DNA from: Bacteroidota bacterium
GTDB lineage: Bacteria > Bacteroidota > Ignavibacteria > Kapaibacteriales > HRBIN21
Assembly: GCA_030550275.1 (NCBI GenBank)
Contig: JAUQPR010000001.1
Span: forward strand, 241,766-282,892
Reading direction: 5' to 3'
DNA: 41,127 bases
Positions 1 through 7,196 of the stretch are shown here, piece after piece; the stretch's first letter is position 1; every line of letters starts with the position of its first letter. Position numbers and translations under genes: made by a program. The notes beneath the pieces are model-generated. The model saw only the letters and a program-made list of their open reading frames with translations. It made no database searches and was not told the DNA's origin.

Positions 1-456
1 CTATTTCTATGGCTGGGACTGGGCACGGTTGCGCTGGCGGTGCCGTTGGCGGAGTGGTTTGCCCCGCTTGTGCCGGCAGGAGCGAATCCGTATCATGCCA
101 ATCCAGGGCTGATCCTGCTGCGATTCGGGCTGGCACTGCTGCTCGCGTGGGGGATCTCCTGGCTCTACATCCTCACACCCCGCTTGCAGTCGTACTACGT
201 CCTGGCGGGACGGTATGCGCTGCACATCTTCGTTGGGCACCTGGTGCTTTTGTACGGAACTCCGTGGTTCTCCAGCATTGCTCGCTGGTATCCGAAGGCG
301 CTTCCGCTCTGGCAGAGTGGGCTTATTGCCCTTGGGGTGATTGGGGCTTGCCTGGCAATGCTGCCGGCACTGGAATGGTTGCGCCGCTCCCAGTGGAGCT
401 GGAAGCTCGCCACTTACGGGAGCGCAATCGGGCTGGTGTACCTGCTGCTCTTCTGA
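1..456 (+). CDS. Polytopic membrane protein, C-terminal part (DUF1624/HGSNAT-like acyltransferase, tentative)
   Basis: The reading frame is open from base 1 to the TGA at 454-456, so the gene begins outside the window and 151 C-terminal residues are visible. They form about five hydrophobic membrane segments. One reads GRYALHIFVGHLVLLYG, which resembles the last conserved helix of the DUF1624/heparan-alpha-glucosaminide N-acetyltransferase-like and related integral-membrane acyltransferase families (a GR.S.L.Y..H pattern). A late membrane helix with a His is all that supports this name; the active-site part lies upstream and is not visible. It ends 2 bases before the next gene, so the two are probably cotranscribed. 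It could be another multi-pass membrane protein. Confidence 0.6.
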   Translation, partial: LFLWLGLGTVALAVPLAEWFAPLVPAGANPYHANPGLILLRFGLALLLAWGISWLYILTPRLQSYYVLAGRYALHIFVGHLVLLYGTPWFSSIARWYPKALPLWQSGLIALGVIGACLAMLPALEWLRRSQWSWKLATYGSAIGLVYLLLF

Positions 457-458
457 GC

Positions 459-884
459 ATGCCTCCACTGCACCCCGCGCTGGTGCATTTCCCACTGGCA
501 CTGCTTCCGATCGCGGCGGTAGCGCAAATTGTACGGCTGTTCCGCCCGCAGAGCTCTGCTGCACTGCTTGTGCAGCTGAACCTATGGTTGGGCACTTTGG
601 GCATTGCCGCCGCAGTGCTCTCCGGGCAAGCGAGCATCCCGCCACAGCTTCCCCCAGAGGCGCTGGAGCCCTTGCGACTGCACCAGCAGCTCGGATACGC
701 GGCACTGCTGCTCTATAGTGGGCTTGCGCTCTGGGAGCTTGCCCGAGGCAACCGGATGTCGCGCTGGGAAGCCCTGCTCTACACCGCTGTGCATTGGCTC
801 GGCTGCGGCGTGTTAGGGTTCATCGCCCTCCTGGGCGGACGGCTTGTCTACGACTTCGGAGTCGGGGTCCTCGGGCGCGGCTAA
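459..884 (+). CDS. DUF2231-like integral membrane protein
   Basis: This encodes 141 residues with four hydrophobic segments. It opens MPPLHPALVHFPLALLP, the HPxxVHFPxAL signature of the DUF2231 family of small membrane proteins, some of which are thought to bind haem through conserved histidines (family knowledge). Further histidines occur at LHQQLGY and at AVHWLGC. The ATG at 459 follows the upstream stop by 2 bases and starts exactly at the family signature, which decides the start; a longer in-frame extension back to base 9 overlaps the upstream gene and is not family-like. Its TAA stop (882-884) is also the first three bases of the -35 element of the flagellin promoter. Confidence 0.75.
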   Translation: MPPLHPALVHFPLALLPIAAVAQIVRLFRPQSSAALLVQLNLWLGTLGIAAAVLSGQASIPPQLPPEALEPLRLHQQLGYAALLLYSGLALWELARGNRMSRWEALLYTAVHWLGCGVLGFIALLGGRLVYDFGVGVLGRG

Positions 885-908
885 AGTTTTCACAAGGGCA
901 GCCGAAAA
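882..908 (+). promoter_or_regulatory. Sigma-28 (FliA) promoter of the flagellin operon
   Basis: TAAAGTTT at 882-889 and GCCGAAAA at 901-908 are separated by exactly 11 bases. The sigma-28 consensus is TAAAGTTT-N11-GCCGATAA, so 15 of 16 positions match (the only change is T to A in the -10). It lies 65 bases upstream of the flagellin ATG and overlaps the stop codon of the preceding gene. The last gene of the operon is flgM, the anti-sigma-28 factor, which fits. Confidence 0.9.
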
Positions 909-973
909 AGTAGCGTGAAGGACCAGCACGGCAGGATGCCCAACCGTGGTGTCACCTTTTTTGCGTTGCAACA

Positions 974-1909
974 ATGCCATACTCCATCACGAACGGCGCA
1001 CGGATTCGCACGAACACGCCCGCCGAGAACGCTTACAACGCGTTGGACGCCGCCAACCGTGCGATCGCGCTGCGGCAGCTCCGCCTGTCCACGGGCAAGC
1101 GCATCAACTCCGCCGCCGATGACGTCGCCGGCTACATTACGGTCCGCGCTCTTGCTGCGCGGGTCAGCGGTATCCGGACTGCGCTCAACGCGGTCGGCGA
1201 TGCCTCGAGCTTGGCTGCTATCGCGCAGGACGCCCTGGACAACATCCAGTCCCTGGTTGCCCAAATCAAGGAGGCTGCCTCGCAAGCTTCCTCAGGAGCG
1301 CTTGGGACGGATGAGAAGGTCTCCCTGGCGCGCGCTGCCTACCGCCTGGCACAGCAGATCCAGAGCGTCGTGGATTCGACCACATTCGGCGGACGGCAGC
1401 TCCTCGATGGCGAGTTCTCTTCCGAATTCGTCATCGGGTACAAGGCGGATAACTCCCTCATCACGCTCTCGATTGACCTGACGAGCGCGAACGTCACCGA
1501 CTTCAACATTGATTCCAGTGACGTTCTGCTCACGGTCACCGGCAACACCAACTTCGCGGGCGTGACGAATCTCAACCTGGAGGACCTCAACAGCGTCAGT
1601 TCGAGCGACCTGGGCGTCTTTGACAACGCTAACATCACGACCACGCTGCAGAGCCTGGATATGGCGCTGCAGAACGTCAACAAGATTGCCTCCTATCTGG
1701 GCGGCATCATCAACCGGTTGAGCTCGCAGGAGGACCTGCTGAAGTCACAGATAACGAACTACAACGCGGCAATCTCGCGCATCGAGGATGCCGACGTCGC
1801 AAAGGAGCAGCTGGAGCTCATCCGAGCGCAGTTCCTGCAGCAGACATCGCTCATCTCGCTGGCGCAGGCGAACCAGCAGCCGCAGGTCTTCTTGCAGCTC
1901 TTCCGGTAA
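974..1909 (+). CDS. fliC: Flagellin, filament subunit
   Basis: This 311-residue protein is a flagellin, exported by the flagellar type III apparatus and polymerised into the filament. The N-terminal D0/D1 region carries the family motif LSTGKRINSAADD near residues 38-50. The C-terminal D1/D0 region carries SRIEDADVAKEQLELIRAQ and ends in a QANQQPQ-type helix finishing LQLFR. The middle domain is short (about 110 residues between the conserved parts), so the filament surface is probably simple. The ATG at 974 gives the usual flagellin N-terminus. No good Shine-Dalgarno sequence lies in front of it; the 65-base leader after the sigma-28 promoter contains a T6 run instead. It is the first gene of a late flagellar operon, followed by its chaperone fliS. 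Confidence 0.96.
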   Translation: MPYSITNGARIRTNTPAENAYNALDAANRAIALRQLRLSTGKRINSAADDVAGYITVRALAARVSGIRTALNAVGDASSLAAIAQDALDNIQSLVAQIKEAASQASSGALGTDEKVSLARAAYRLAQQIQSVVDSTTFGGRQLLDGEFSSEFVIGYKADNSLITLSIDLTSANVTDFNIDSSDVLLTVTGNTNFAGVTNLNLEDLNSVSSSDLGVFDNANITTTLQSLDMALQNVNKIASYLGGIINRLSSQEDLLKSQITNYNAAISRIEDADVAKEQLELIRAQFLQQTSLISLAQANQQPQVFLQLFR

Positions 1910-1943
1910 AAAGGGCAGCGCAGCAGCGACACACGCTCCACCA

Positions 1944-1970
1944 GGTGGGGAGGGGGCTCCCCTCCCCACC
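1944..1970 (+). terminator. Perfect 12-bp GC-rich hairpin between fliC and fliS
   Basis: GGTGGGGAGGGG (1944-1955) pairs perfectly with CCCCTCCCCACC (1959-1970) across a 3-base GCT loop. No T-run follows (the next bases are CCCTCCCTCC), so it is a poor classical terminator. It could attenuate read-through into fliS-fliD or protect the 3' end of the flagellin mRNA, giving much more flagellin than cap and chaperone. The purine arm is also a possible G-quadruplex former. It sits 35 bases after the fliC stop and 36 before the fliS start. Confidence 0.6.
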
Positions 1971-2006
1971 CCCTCCCTCCGGTCGAAATCGCTGAGGGAA
2001 TAGCCG

Positions 2007-2351
2007 ATGATGGAAAACACGCCGATAGCGAACCCATACCTTGAGCAAGAGGTGCTGTCGTGGAGTCCGGAGAAGCTGGTGCTCAAGACCTATGACGTCT
2101 TCCTGGCAGCTTCCCGGCGGCGCGACATTGTCCGGATGAACCGCACATTGGCACAGCTGATGGGCGCGCTCAACTTCGAAGCTGGCGAGATCGCCGTGCG
2201 ATTGTACCGGCTCTACGAGTACTGCCAGCGCTGTCTGTGGGAGCGCCGCTACGACGAAGCTGCCGAGCTCATCCGCGGGCTGCGCGACGCGTGGGCGCAG
2301 GCATTTGGGTTAGAACCCACTGCCGGAGGCACAACCAATGGCGAGCATTAA
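2007..2351 (+). CDS. fliS: Flagellar export chaperone FliS
   Basis: This encodes 114 residues, a typical FliS length. The N-terminal NPYLEQEVLSWSPEKLVLKTYD matches the family pattern Y...........SPEKLV..LYD, which forms the first helices of the four-helix FliS fold. FliS binds the disordered C-terminus of flagellin in the cytosol and prevents early polymerisation. GAGGG at 1994-1998 is a suitable ribosome site for the ATG at 2007 (a second in-frame ATG follows directly). The 3' end overlaps fliD by 14 bases, so the two are translationally coupled. Confidence 0.92.
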   Translation: MMENTPIANPYLEQEVLSWSPEKLVLKTYDVFLAASRRRDIVRMNRTLAQLMGALNFEAGEIAVRLYRLYEYCQRCLWERRYDEAAELIRGLRDAWAQAFGLEPTAGGTTNGEH

Positions 2352-3768
2352 CCCTTTGAGCGGAGCACAATCCCAGCAGTCGCCGCTGGAGACCCTGCTC
2401 GCAGCGTATCGGGCGCAGCAGGAGCGCCCGCTGCAAGCACTCCGAGAGCGCCAGCAACTGCTGCAGAGCCAGCGGAATCTCCTCTCCTCGCTGCGCAACA
2501 CGCTGCAAGAGCTGCTCGCCCGCGCCGTTGATGTAGCACAAAGAGGCACCAATCCCTTCGCAGCGCGCAAGGTGGAGAGCTCCTCTCCCGATATCGCCAC
2601 CGCAAGCGCCGACAGCAGCGCTATCCTGGGTTCGGTAACGCTCTTCGTCGAACGACTGGCACGAGCGGATGTTCTGGCTTCCAATCGGCTCTCGCGCACC
2701 GCCCCCTTTGGGATAACAGGAACGCGGAGCTTCCAGCTTACGGCAAACGGCACAACCGTCACCGTCTCTGTTACCTTCGACGGGAGCGAGACCACCGAGC
2801 AGGCGCTTCGCAGAATCGCTGCCGCAATCAACTCCACCGCAGACGTCGGAGCAACCGCAACCGTTGTGCAGGATACTCCCTCCACCGTTCGCCTCACCCT
2901 CATAGCCAAGCAGACCGGCTCTCCGGCTGCCATCACCTTCGACGACCCAGAGGGGCTGCTTGCGACGTTGGGCTGGACGCCGGCGCTGTTTGCCGACCCG
3001 GCGAATCGAACGGTCATGACCGACAGCAGTGCGGGCTATCAACTCTCCGCCGTCGAACAGCTCAACGCCCAGGTTGTGCTCAACGGCATCTCGCTGGTAC
3101 GCCCCACCAACACCTTCGACGACGCCCTCCCAGGCGTGCGGCTGACCCTGCTGCGCGCACAGCGCTCCGGGGATCCACCAGTCACTCTCACAACGACGGT
3201 GGACACGGACAAGGTCGCCAACTACATCACCACGCTGCTGAACGCATACAACGACGCACTCAAGGCGCTCAACTCTGCACTGAGCAAAGAGTTCAAGGGC
3301 GATGGCTGGACTCGTGCGCTGCTGTTGCAACTGCGTGCCATTGTCAGCGAGCAACTGGGCAGCGGCTCACTGCGTTCCCTCAGCGATATTGGCATCACCA
3401 TCGGCAAAGACGGCACCCTTACGCTGAGCGCAAAAGATCGGCTGCAGCAGCAGCTCCAGAACGACCCCAGCCAAGTTGCCCAGCTCCTGGGCGCCAACGG
3501 CGGATTCGCCGATCGGCTCCGCACGCTGCTGGAGGAGATGACCGCCTCCAACGGCGGACTTGGAGCACGCATGCGCATGACGGACGAGCGCATCCGCAAC
3601 CTCTCCACGCGCATCCGTCAGCTCCAGCAGCGCATCGACCAACAGGTGGAGGCATACCGCCGAGAGTACCTCAAGCTGCAACAGCTCTACTCCATGGCGC
3701 AGTCGCAGTTGGGGCTACTTGGTAACTTTGCTTCGCCGTCGTCCGGCATTCCGTTGGTCAGCCCGTGA
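2338..3768 (+). CDS. fliD: Flagellar hook-associated protein 2 (filament cap)
   Basis: The 476-residue product matches FliD, the pentameric cap that folds flagellin at the filament tip. The N-terminal stretch ETLLAAYRAQQERPLQALRERQ corresponds to the FliD N-terminal coiled coil (the L......E..PL..L pattern). The C-terminal 120 residues form the usual FliD_C coiled coil (TDERIRNLSTRIRQLQQRID). The conserved DGTLTLS step before the C-terminal domain is also present (near residue 360). Its length is normal for the family. It overlaps fliS at the start and the flaG region at the end (stop 3766-3768), so translation is coupled. Confidence 0.95.
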   Translation: MASINPLSGAQSQQSPLETLLAAYRAQQERPLQALRERQQLLQSQRNLLSSLRNTLQELLARAVDVAQRGTNPFAARKVESSSPDIATASADSSAILGSVTLFVERLARADVLASNRLSRTAPFGITGTRSFQLTANGTTVTVSVTFDGSETTEQALRRIAAAINSTADVGATATVVQDTPSTVRLTLIAKQTGSPAAITFDDPEGLLATLGWTPALFADPANRTVMTDSSAGYQLSAVEQLNAQVVLNGISLVRPTNTFDDALPGVRLTLLRAQRSGDPPVTLTTTVDTDKVANYITTLLNAYNDALKALNSALSKEFKGDGWTRALLLQLRAIVSEQLGSGSLRSLSDIGITIGKDGTLTLSAKDRLQQQLQNDPSQVAQLLGANGGFADRLRTLLEEMTASNGGLGARMRMTDERIRNLSTRIRQLQQRIDQQVEAYRREYLKLQQLYSMAQSQLGLLGNFASPSSGIPLVSP

Positions 3769-3776
3769 GGCGCGCA

Positions 3777-4181
3777 ATGGTCAACCCAATCCAGCCCGTT
3801 ACAACGCCGGCGATTCCAACGGTCGAGTACTCCGAGCGGGTGCAAACCGAAGGGGAATCTGGACAAGGGCGTTCCCCTCTGCCGCAGCCTTCGCCGGCAA
3901 TGCCTCCGGCTCAGCCGCGTCCGGAGCCCGAATCCCAAAGCGTCGGCAAAGGGGTGGATTTCTCCGCCCTCGAGCAGATGCTGCGCTCCATGGTCGAAGG
4001 CGAGCAGGTGGAGCTGGAATTTGCCGTTGACGAAGCCACACAGAAGCTCGTCCTGCGCGTCATTGACGCCGAGACCAAGCAGGTACTGCAGCAGATCCCG
4101 CCCGAAATTGCGCTGCGCATCGCGCGCTTCGTCATGGCGCTACTCCAACAGGACAGCGGCATTGCCGATGTGCGCATTTGA
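3777..4181 (+). CDS. flaG: FlaG family flagellar protein
   Basis: This encodes 134 residues. The N-terminal 55 residues are proline-, glutamine- and serine-rich and probably disordered. The C-terminal half is the FlaG domain: ELEFAVDEATQKLVLRVID followed by QQIPPEIALRI, matching the family pattern F.vde.tg..vvkviD..T.evirqiPpee.l. FlaG influences filament length and usually sits next to fliD (family knowledge). I chose the ATG at 3777 because GAGG at 3767-3770 gives a ribosome site at suitable spacing. A GTG at 3765, overlapping the fliD stop, is an alternative adding four residues. Confidence 0.88.
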   Translation: MVNPIQPVTTPAIPTVEYSERVQTEGESGQGRSPLPQPSPAMPPAQPRPEPESQSVGKGVDFSALEQMLRSMVEGEQVELEFAVDEATQKLVLRVIDAETKQVLQQIPPEIALRIARFVMALLQQDSGIADVRI

Positions 4182-4533
4182 ACACGGATTGGCGTTGCTC
4201 CGGCACTGTGGCGAGCTGACCCAGCGCGCCGAGCAGCTCTTTGCCGAACAGCGTCCGGAGAGCCTCGAAGAGCTCATGGCTCTCTACTCCCAGCGGAATG
4301 CCTGCCTTGAGCAGCTCCGGCACTGGTGGCGCACCGCAGACCCACAGCAATGGACCGCACACCAGGCACGCCAATGGCTCAACGAACTGGAGGAGCTCGT
4401 GCAGCGCTCCACACGGCAATTGGAGTTGCTCCGTCATTGGCTCCAGCAGAGCGAACAGCGCCTTGCCAACGCTGCCCGAGCACAGCATATCGTCCAGTAC
4501 ACATTGCTCGAGGAGCAGTGCCATGGGGATTGA
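4168..4533 (+). CDS. Small helical protein, FliT/FlgN-like flagellar chaperone candidate
   Basis: This encodes 121 residues that appear almost entirely alpha-helical, rich in Leu, Gln, Arg, Glu and Trp with heptad-like spacing (LLRHCGELTQRAEQLF, LEQLRHWW, LELLRHWLQQSEQRL). I do not see a decisive family motif. Its size, helical character and position between flaG and flgM match the type III export chaperones FliT (cap chaperone, usually after fliS) and FlgN (usually beside flgM). It overlaps flaG by 14 bases and flgM by 11, so it belongs to the operon. The function is inferred from context. Confidence 0.7.
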   Translation: MCAFEHGLALLRHCGELTQRAEQLFAEQRPESLEELMALYSQRNACLEQLRHWWRTADPQQWTAHQARQWLNELEELVQRSTRQLELLRHWLQQSEQRLANAARAQHIVQYTLLEEQCHGD

Positions 4534-4798
4534 ACCGATTCGACCCGGTGCACCTTCACCCACGCCGCAGAGCTCACGCTCGCGCGAAGCCGCAGTGGAG
4601 CGTCCTACCGACTCCGAACGCAAAGACACGGTAGAGCTCTCCGCCGAAGCGCTCCAGCTCCAGGAAGCCCATCACCGCAGCACTCTGGAGCAGATTCGGC
4701 AGCGAATTGAGCGCGGAGAGTACAACTCCCCGGAGGTGCTGCGGGTAGTTGCCCACCGCATCCTGCAGGAGCTGCTCCCGCCCAAAGACGCTCGCTGA
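4523..4798 (+). CDS. flgM: Negative regulator of flagellin synthesis FlgM (anti-sigma-28)
   Basis: This encodes 91 residues, the FlgM size. The N-terminal 30 residues are Pro/Ser/Arg-rich and likely unstructured. Then come DTVELSAEALQLQEA and LEQIRQRIERGEYNSPEVLR, which match the FlgM pattern D.V.lS..A..l..a followed by V..ir..I..G.Y....vA. FlgM binds sigma-28 and is exported when the hook is complete (family knowledge). GAGGAG just upstream, inside the preceding gene, is a strong ribosome site for the ATG at 4523. As the last gene of an operon driven by a sigma-28 promoter, it would form negative feedback. The alternative start further upstream lies wholly in the neighbour. Confidence 0.85.
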   Translation: MGIEPIRPGAPSPTPQSSRSREAAVERPTDSERKDTVELSAEALQLQEAHHRSTLEQIRQRIERGEYNSPEVLRVVAHRILQELLPPKDAR

Positions 4799-4861
4799 CG
4801 CTGGACTCCGCGCTCGCAGAAGAGCCTCTGGACAAGGGCGCCTCAGCCGTTCCTGACGCTG

Positions 4862-4869
4862 TAGTTTTG
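4862..4869 (+). promoter_or_regulatory. TAnnTTTG box upstream of hutH
   Basis: TAGTTTTG matches the Bacteroidota-type -7 element TAnnTTTG exactly and lies 22 bases before the hutH ATG. I see no clear TTG element at the expected distance upstream. A 19-bp palindrome begins at its last base, so a start site would fall inside that palindrome. Confidence 0.5.
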
Positions 4870-4887
4870 CACCGGTCGGACCGGTGC
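4869..4887. promoter_or_regulatory. 19-bp palindrome before hutH, possible operator
   Basis: GCACCGGTC (4869-4877), a single G, then GACCGGTGC (4879-4887) form a perfect 9-bp inverted repeat ending 4 bases before the hutH start codon. With a 1-base centre it is better read as a DNA-binding palindrome for a dimeric regulator than as an RNA hairpin. It overlaps the predicted start of transcription and replaces any visible Shine-Dalgarno sequence. A histidine- or urocanate-responsive repressor is a guess; no regulator gene lies nearby. Confidence 0.5.
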
Positions 4888-4891
4888 GGCG

Positions 4892-6421
4892 ATGTTCACG
4901 CTCGAGATTACGGGCACAGACCTTTCGATCGAGCAGCTCTGGCACGCGGTGCAGACCCCGGGTGTGCAGGCTCGGCTCTCCCCACAAGCCCGCCAGCAGA
5001 TGGAGCGCTCGCGCCAGCTCGTCCAGCGCTGGATCGAACGCCATGAGCCCGTCTACGGCGTCACCACCGGCTTTGGGCGCCTGGCAACGGTGCGCCTCTC
5101 CGACGATGAGCTCGTAGCAGCGCAGTACAACCTGATCCGTTCCCACAGCGTCGGCGCCGGAGAGTGGCTCCCTGCGGAAATCGTACGGGCAATGCTGCTG
5201 CTGCGCGCCAATACGCTCGCACGCGGCTACTCTGGCGTGCGTCCGGAGGTGGTTGAACTCCTGCTGGAGCTATTCAACGCCGGCATCGTCCCGGCAATTC
5301 CACGGCAGGGCTCCGTTGGTGCCAGTGGAGACTTGGTACAGCTCTCCCATCTGGCATTGGTGCTCATTGGGGAGGGATGGTGCCTGACCGAATCAGGGCT
5401 GCAGCCCGCCGGAGATGTCCTGCGCCAACACGGCTTGTCGCCGCTCCTCCTCCAGCCCAAAGAGGGGCTGGCGCTCATCAACGGGACGCAAATGGCGACC
5501 GCTTACGGAGCACTGGGCGTCTACCGCGCCCGTCTCCTGGGGCTCAGCGCCGATATCATCGCCGCGCTGAGCGTGGATGCGCTGCGGGGAACCGACCGCG
5601 CCTACGATGCGCGCATCCATCGGCTTCGCCCCTTTCCTGGGCAGCTCCGCTCGGCACAACGCCTCTGGGCACTCCTGCAGGGCAGCCAGATTCGGGAATC
5701 CCACCGAACGAATGACCCGCGCGTCCAGGACCCCTACAGCCTCCGCTGCATCCCGCAGGTCCATGGCGCTTCGCTCGATGCCATCGAGTACGTCTGGAGG
5801 GTGGTGCAGACCGAGCTCTGCTCGGTCAACGACAATCCGATTGTGGACCCCGAAAGCGGAGAGCACCTGGAGGGCGGCAACTTCCACGGTCAACCGCTGG
5901 CACTGGCGCTGGACTTCCTGGCGATTGCCTGTGCAGAGCTGGCGAGCATCTCCGAGCGGCGCATTGACCGGCTTGTGAGCGGCTCCGACGACGGGCTCCC
6001 GCCCTTCCTGACTCCGCGCCCCGGGGTGTGCTCCGGGCTCATGCTGGCGCAGTACACGGCGGCATCGCTGGTCTCGGAGAACAAGGTGCTGTGCCATCCC
6101 GCCAGTGTTGATTCCATCCCCACCTCCGCCGGACAAGAGGACCACAACTCCATGGCAAGCATCGCAGCCCAGAAAGCCTGGCAGGTCATCGAGAACCTGC
6201 AGACGGTGCTGGCAATCGAACTCCTCTGCGCAGCACAGGCAATCGAGTTCCGGCGCCCTCTGCGCAGCAGCCCTCCGCTGGAACGGGTGCTGGAACTGGT
6301 CCGAGCGCACGTTCCGCCGGTGGAATCCGATCGTCCGCTCTTCGGCGACATCGAGCGGCTGCGCACACTGATTGGAAGCGGGGCACTGCTGGAGCTTGCC
6401 CTGCCGCAAGAGGCGCAATAA
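4892..6421 (+). CDS. hutH: Histidine ammonia-lyase
   Basis: The 509-residue product converts L-histidine to urocanate and ammonia in the cytosol, the first step of histidine degradation. The Ala144-Ser145-Gly146 triad in GSVGASGDL forms the MIO cofactor. Tyr55 in VYGVTTGFG and Ser84-His85 in IRSHSVGAG fit catalytic and histidine-selective positions; the SH pair favours histidine over tyrosine or phenylalanine. Other family blocks are QDPYSLRCIPQVHGA, SVNDNPI, GNFHGQP and EDHNSM. The length is normal. After the MIO triad it reads DLVQLSH where most bacterial enzymes have DLAPLAH. It is followed by transaldolase (69-base gap) and aconitase, not by other hut genes; hutI lies far away on the other strand. 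Confidence 0.94.
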   Translation: MFTLEITGTDLSIEQLWHAVQTPGVQARLSPQARQQMERSRQLVQRWIERHEPVYGVTTGFGRLATVRLSDDELVAAQYNLIRSHSVGAGEWLPAEIVRAMLLLRANTLARGYSGVRPEVVELLLELFNAGIVPAIPRQGSVGASGDLVQLSHLALVLIGEGWCLTESGLQPAGDVLRQHGLSPLLLQPKEGLALINGTQMATAYGALGVYRARLLGLSADIIAALSVDALRGTDRAYDARIHRLRPFPGQLRSAQRLWALLQGSQIRESHRTNDPRVQDPYSLRCIPQVHGASLDAIEYVWRVVQTELCSVNDNPIVDPESGEHLEGGNFHGQPLALALDFLAIACAELASISERRIDRLVSGSDDGLPPFLTPRPGVCSGLMLAQYTAASLVSENKVLCHPASVDSIPTSAGQEDHNSMASIAAQKAWQVIENLQTVLAIELLCAAQAIEFRRPLRSSPPLERVLELVRAHVPPVESDRPLFGDIERLRTLIGSGALLELALPQEAQ

Positions 6422-6490
6422 AAGCCCAATAGCGACGTTGCCATAGCCGTCAAACGCCGCGACATGTTCCACAGCCGCTCTCCTGCACTC

Positions 6491-7177
6491 ATGCGCCTGT
6501 TCGTGGATTCCGCCAACCTGGAGGAGATTCGCACCGCAGCCTCCTGGGGCATCCTCAGTGGCGTGACCACAAACCCTACTCTGCTGGCAAAGGAGGACCC
6601 GACCGTTGACATCCGGCAGCGCCTCAAGGAGATCCACGCCATCGTCGGAGGGCACATCTCCATCGAGGTCGTCTCGACCGATACCGCCGGCATGCTGCGC
6701 GAAGCCGAGGAGATCGTCTCCTGGCTCCCCGAAGCCGTCATCAAAATCCCGATGACGCCGGAGGGGATGGCAGCCGTTCGGGAGCTTGCGCGCCAGGGTA
6801 TCCCAACGAACGTCACGTTGGTCTTCTCCCCGGCACAGGCGTTGATTGCTGCCAATGCTGGCGCTCGCTTCATCAGTGTCTTCCTGGGGCGGCTCGATGA
6901 CATCGGCGCCGATGGGCTCCAGGTGCTGGGAACGGTGTGCGAGATCTGGGAACGGCAGGGGCTGGAAGCGGAGATCATCGCCGCCTCGCTGCGCCACCCC
7001 ATGCACCTGGTCGAAGCTGCCCGACTGGGAGCGGACATCGCCACCGCGCCCTTCCGCGTCCTGCAGCAGGCAATGAAACATCCGCTGACCGAGAGCGGGC
7101 TCCACAGCTTCCTTGCCGACTACCATCGCCTCCAGGAAGCTCAGGCACGTGCCCGCCAAGTCCCCTTGGTGTTGTAA
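6491..7177 (+). CDS. tal: Transaldolase, small MipB/TalC type
   Basis: This encodes 228 residues, slightly above the usual 215-220 of the short transaldolase/fructose-6-phosphate aldolase family. The N-terminus MRLFVDSANLEEI and the block SGVTTNPTLLAKE are family signatures. Lys85 in VIKIPMT is the Schiff-base lysine. The enzyme interconverts sedoheptulose-7-phosphate plus glyceraldehyde-3-phosphate with erythrose-4-phosphate plus fructose-6-phosphate in the non-oxidative pentose phosphate pathway; sequence alone does not separate transaldolase from FSA. I chose the ATG at 6491 because it gives the standard MrlFvDsAN start; the in-frame ATG at 6464 adds nine atypical residues. aconitase follows after 19 bases. 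Confidence 0.92.
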   Translation: MRLFVDSANLEEIRTAASWGILSGVTTNPTLLAKEDPTVDIRQRLKEIHAIVGGHISIEVVSTDTAGMLREAEEIVSWLPEAVIKIPMTPEGMAAVRELARQGIPTNVTLVFSPAQALIAANAGARFISVFLGRLDDIGADGLQVLGTVCEIWERQGLEAEIIAASLRHPMHLVEAARLGADIATAPFRVLQQAMKHPLTESGLHSFLADYHRLQEAQARARQVPLVL

Positions 7178-7196
7178 GTCTCCTGAAGCCCCGACC

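Noticed and set aside
909-973. CsrA-type sites (AAGGA and CAGGA) in the flagellin leader
   Set aside because: Two GGA-containing words in a 65-base GC-rich leader are expected by chance; neither sits in a clear hairpin loop nor overlaps a ribosome site.
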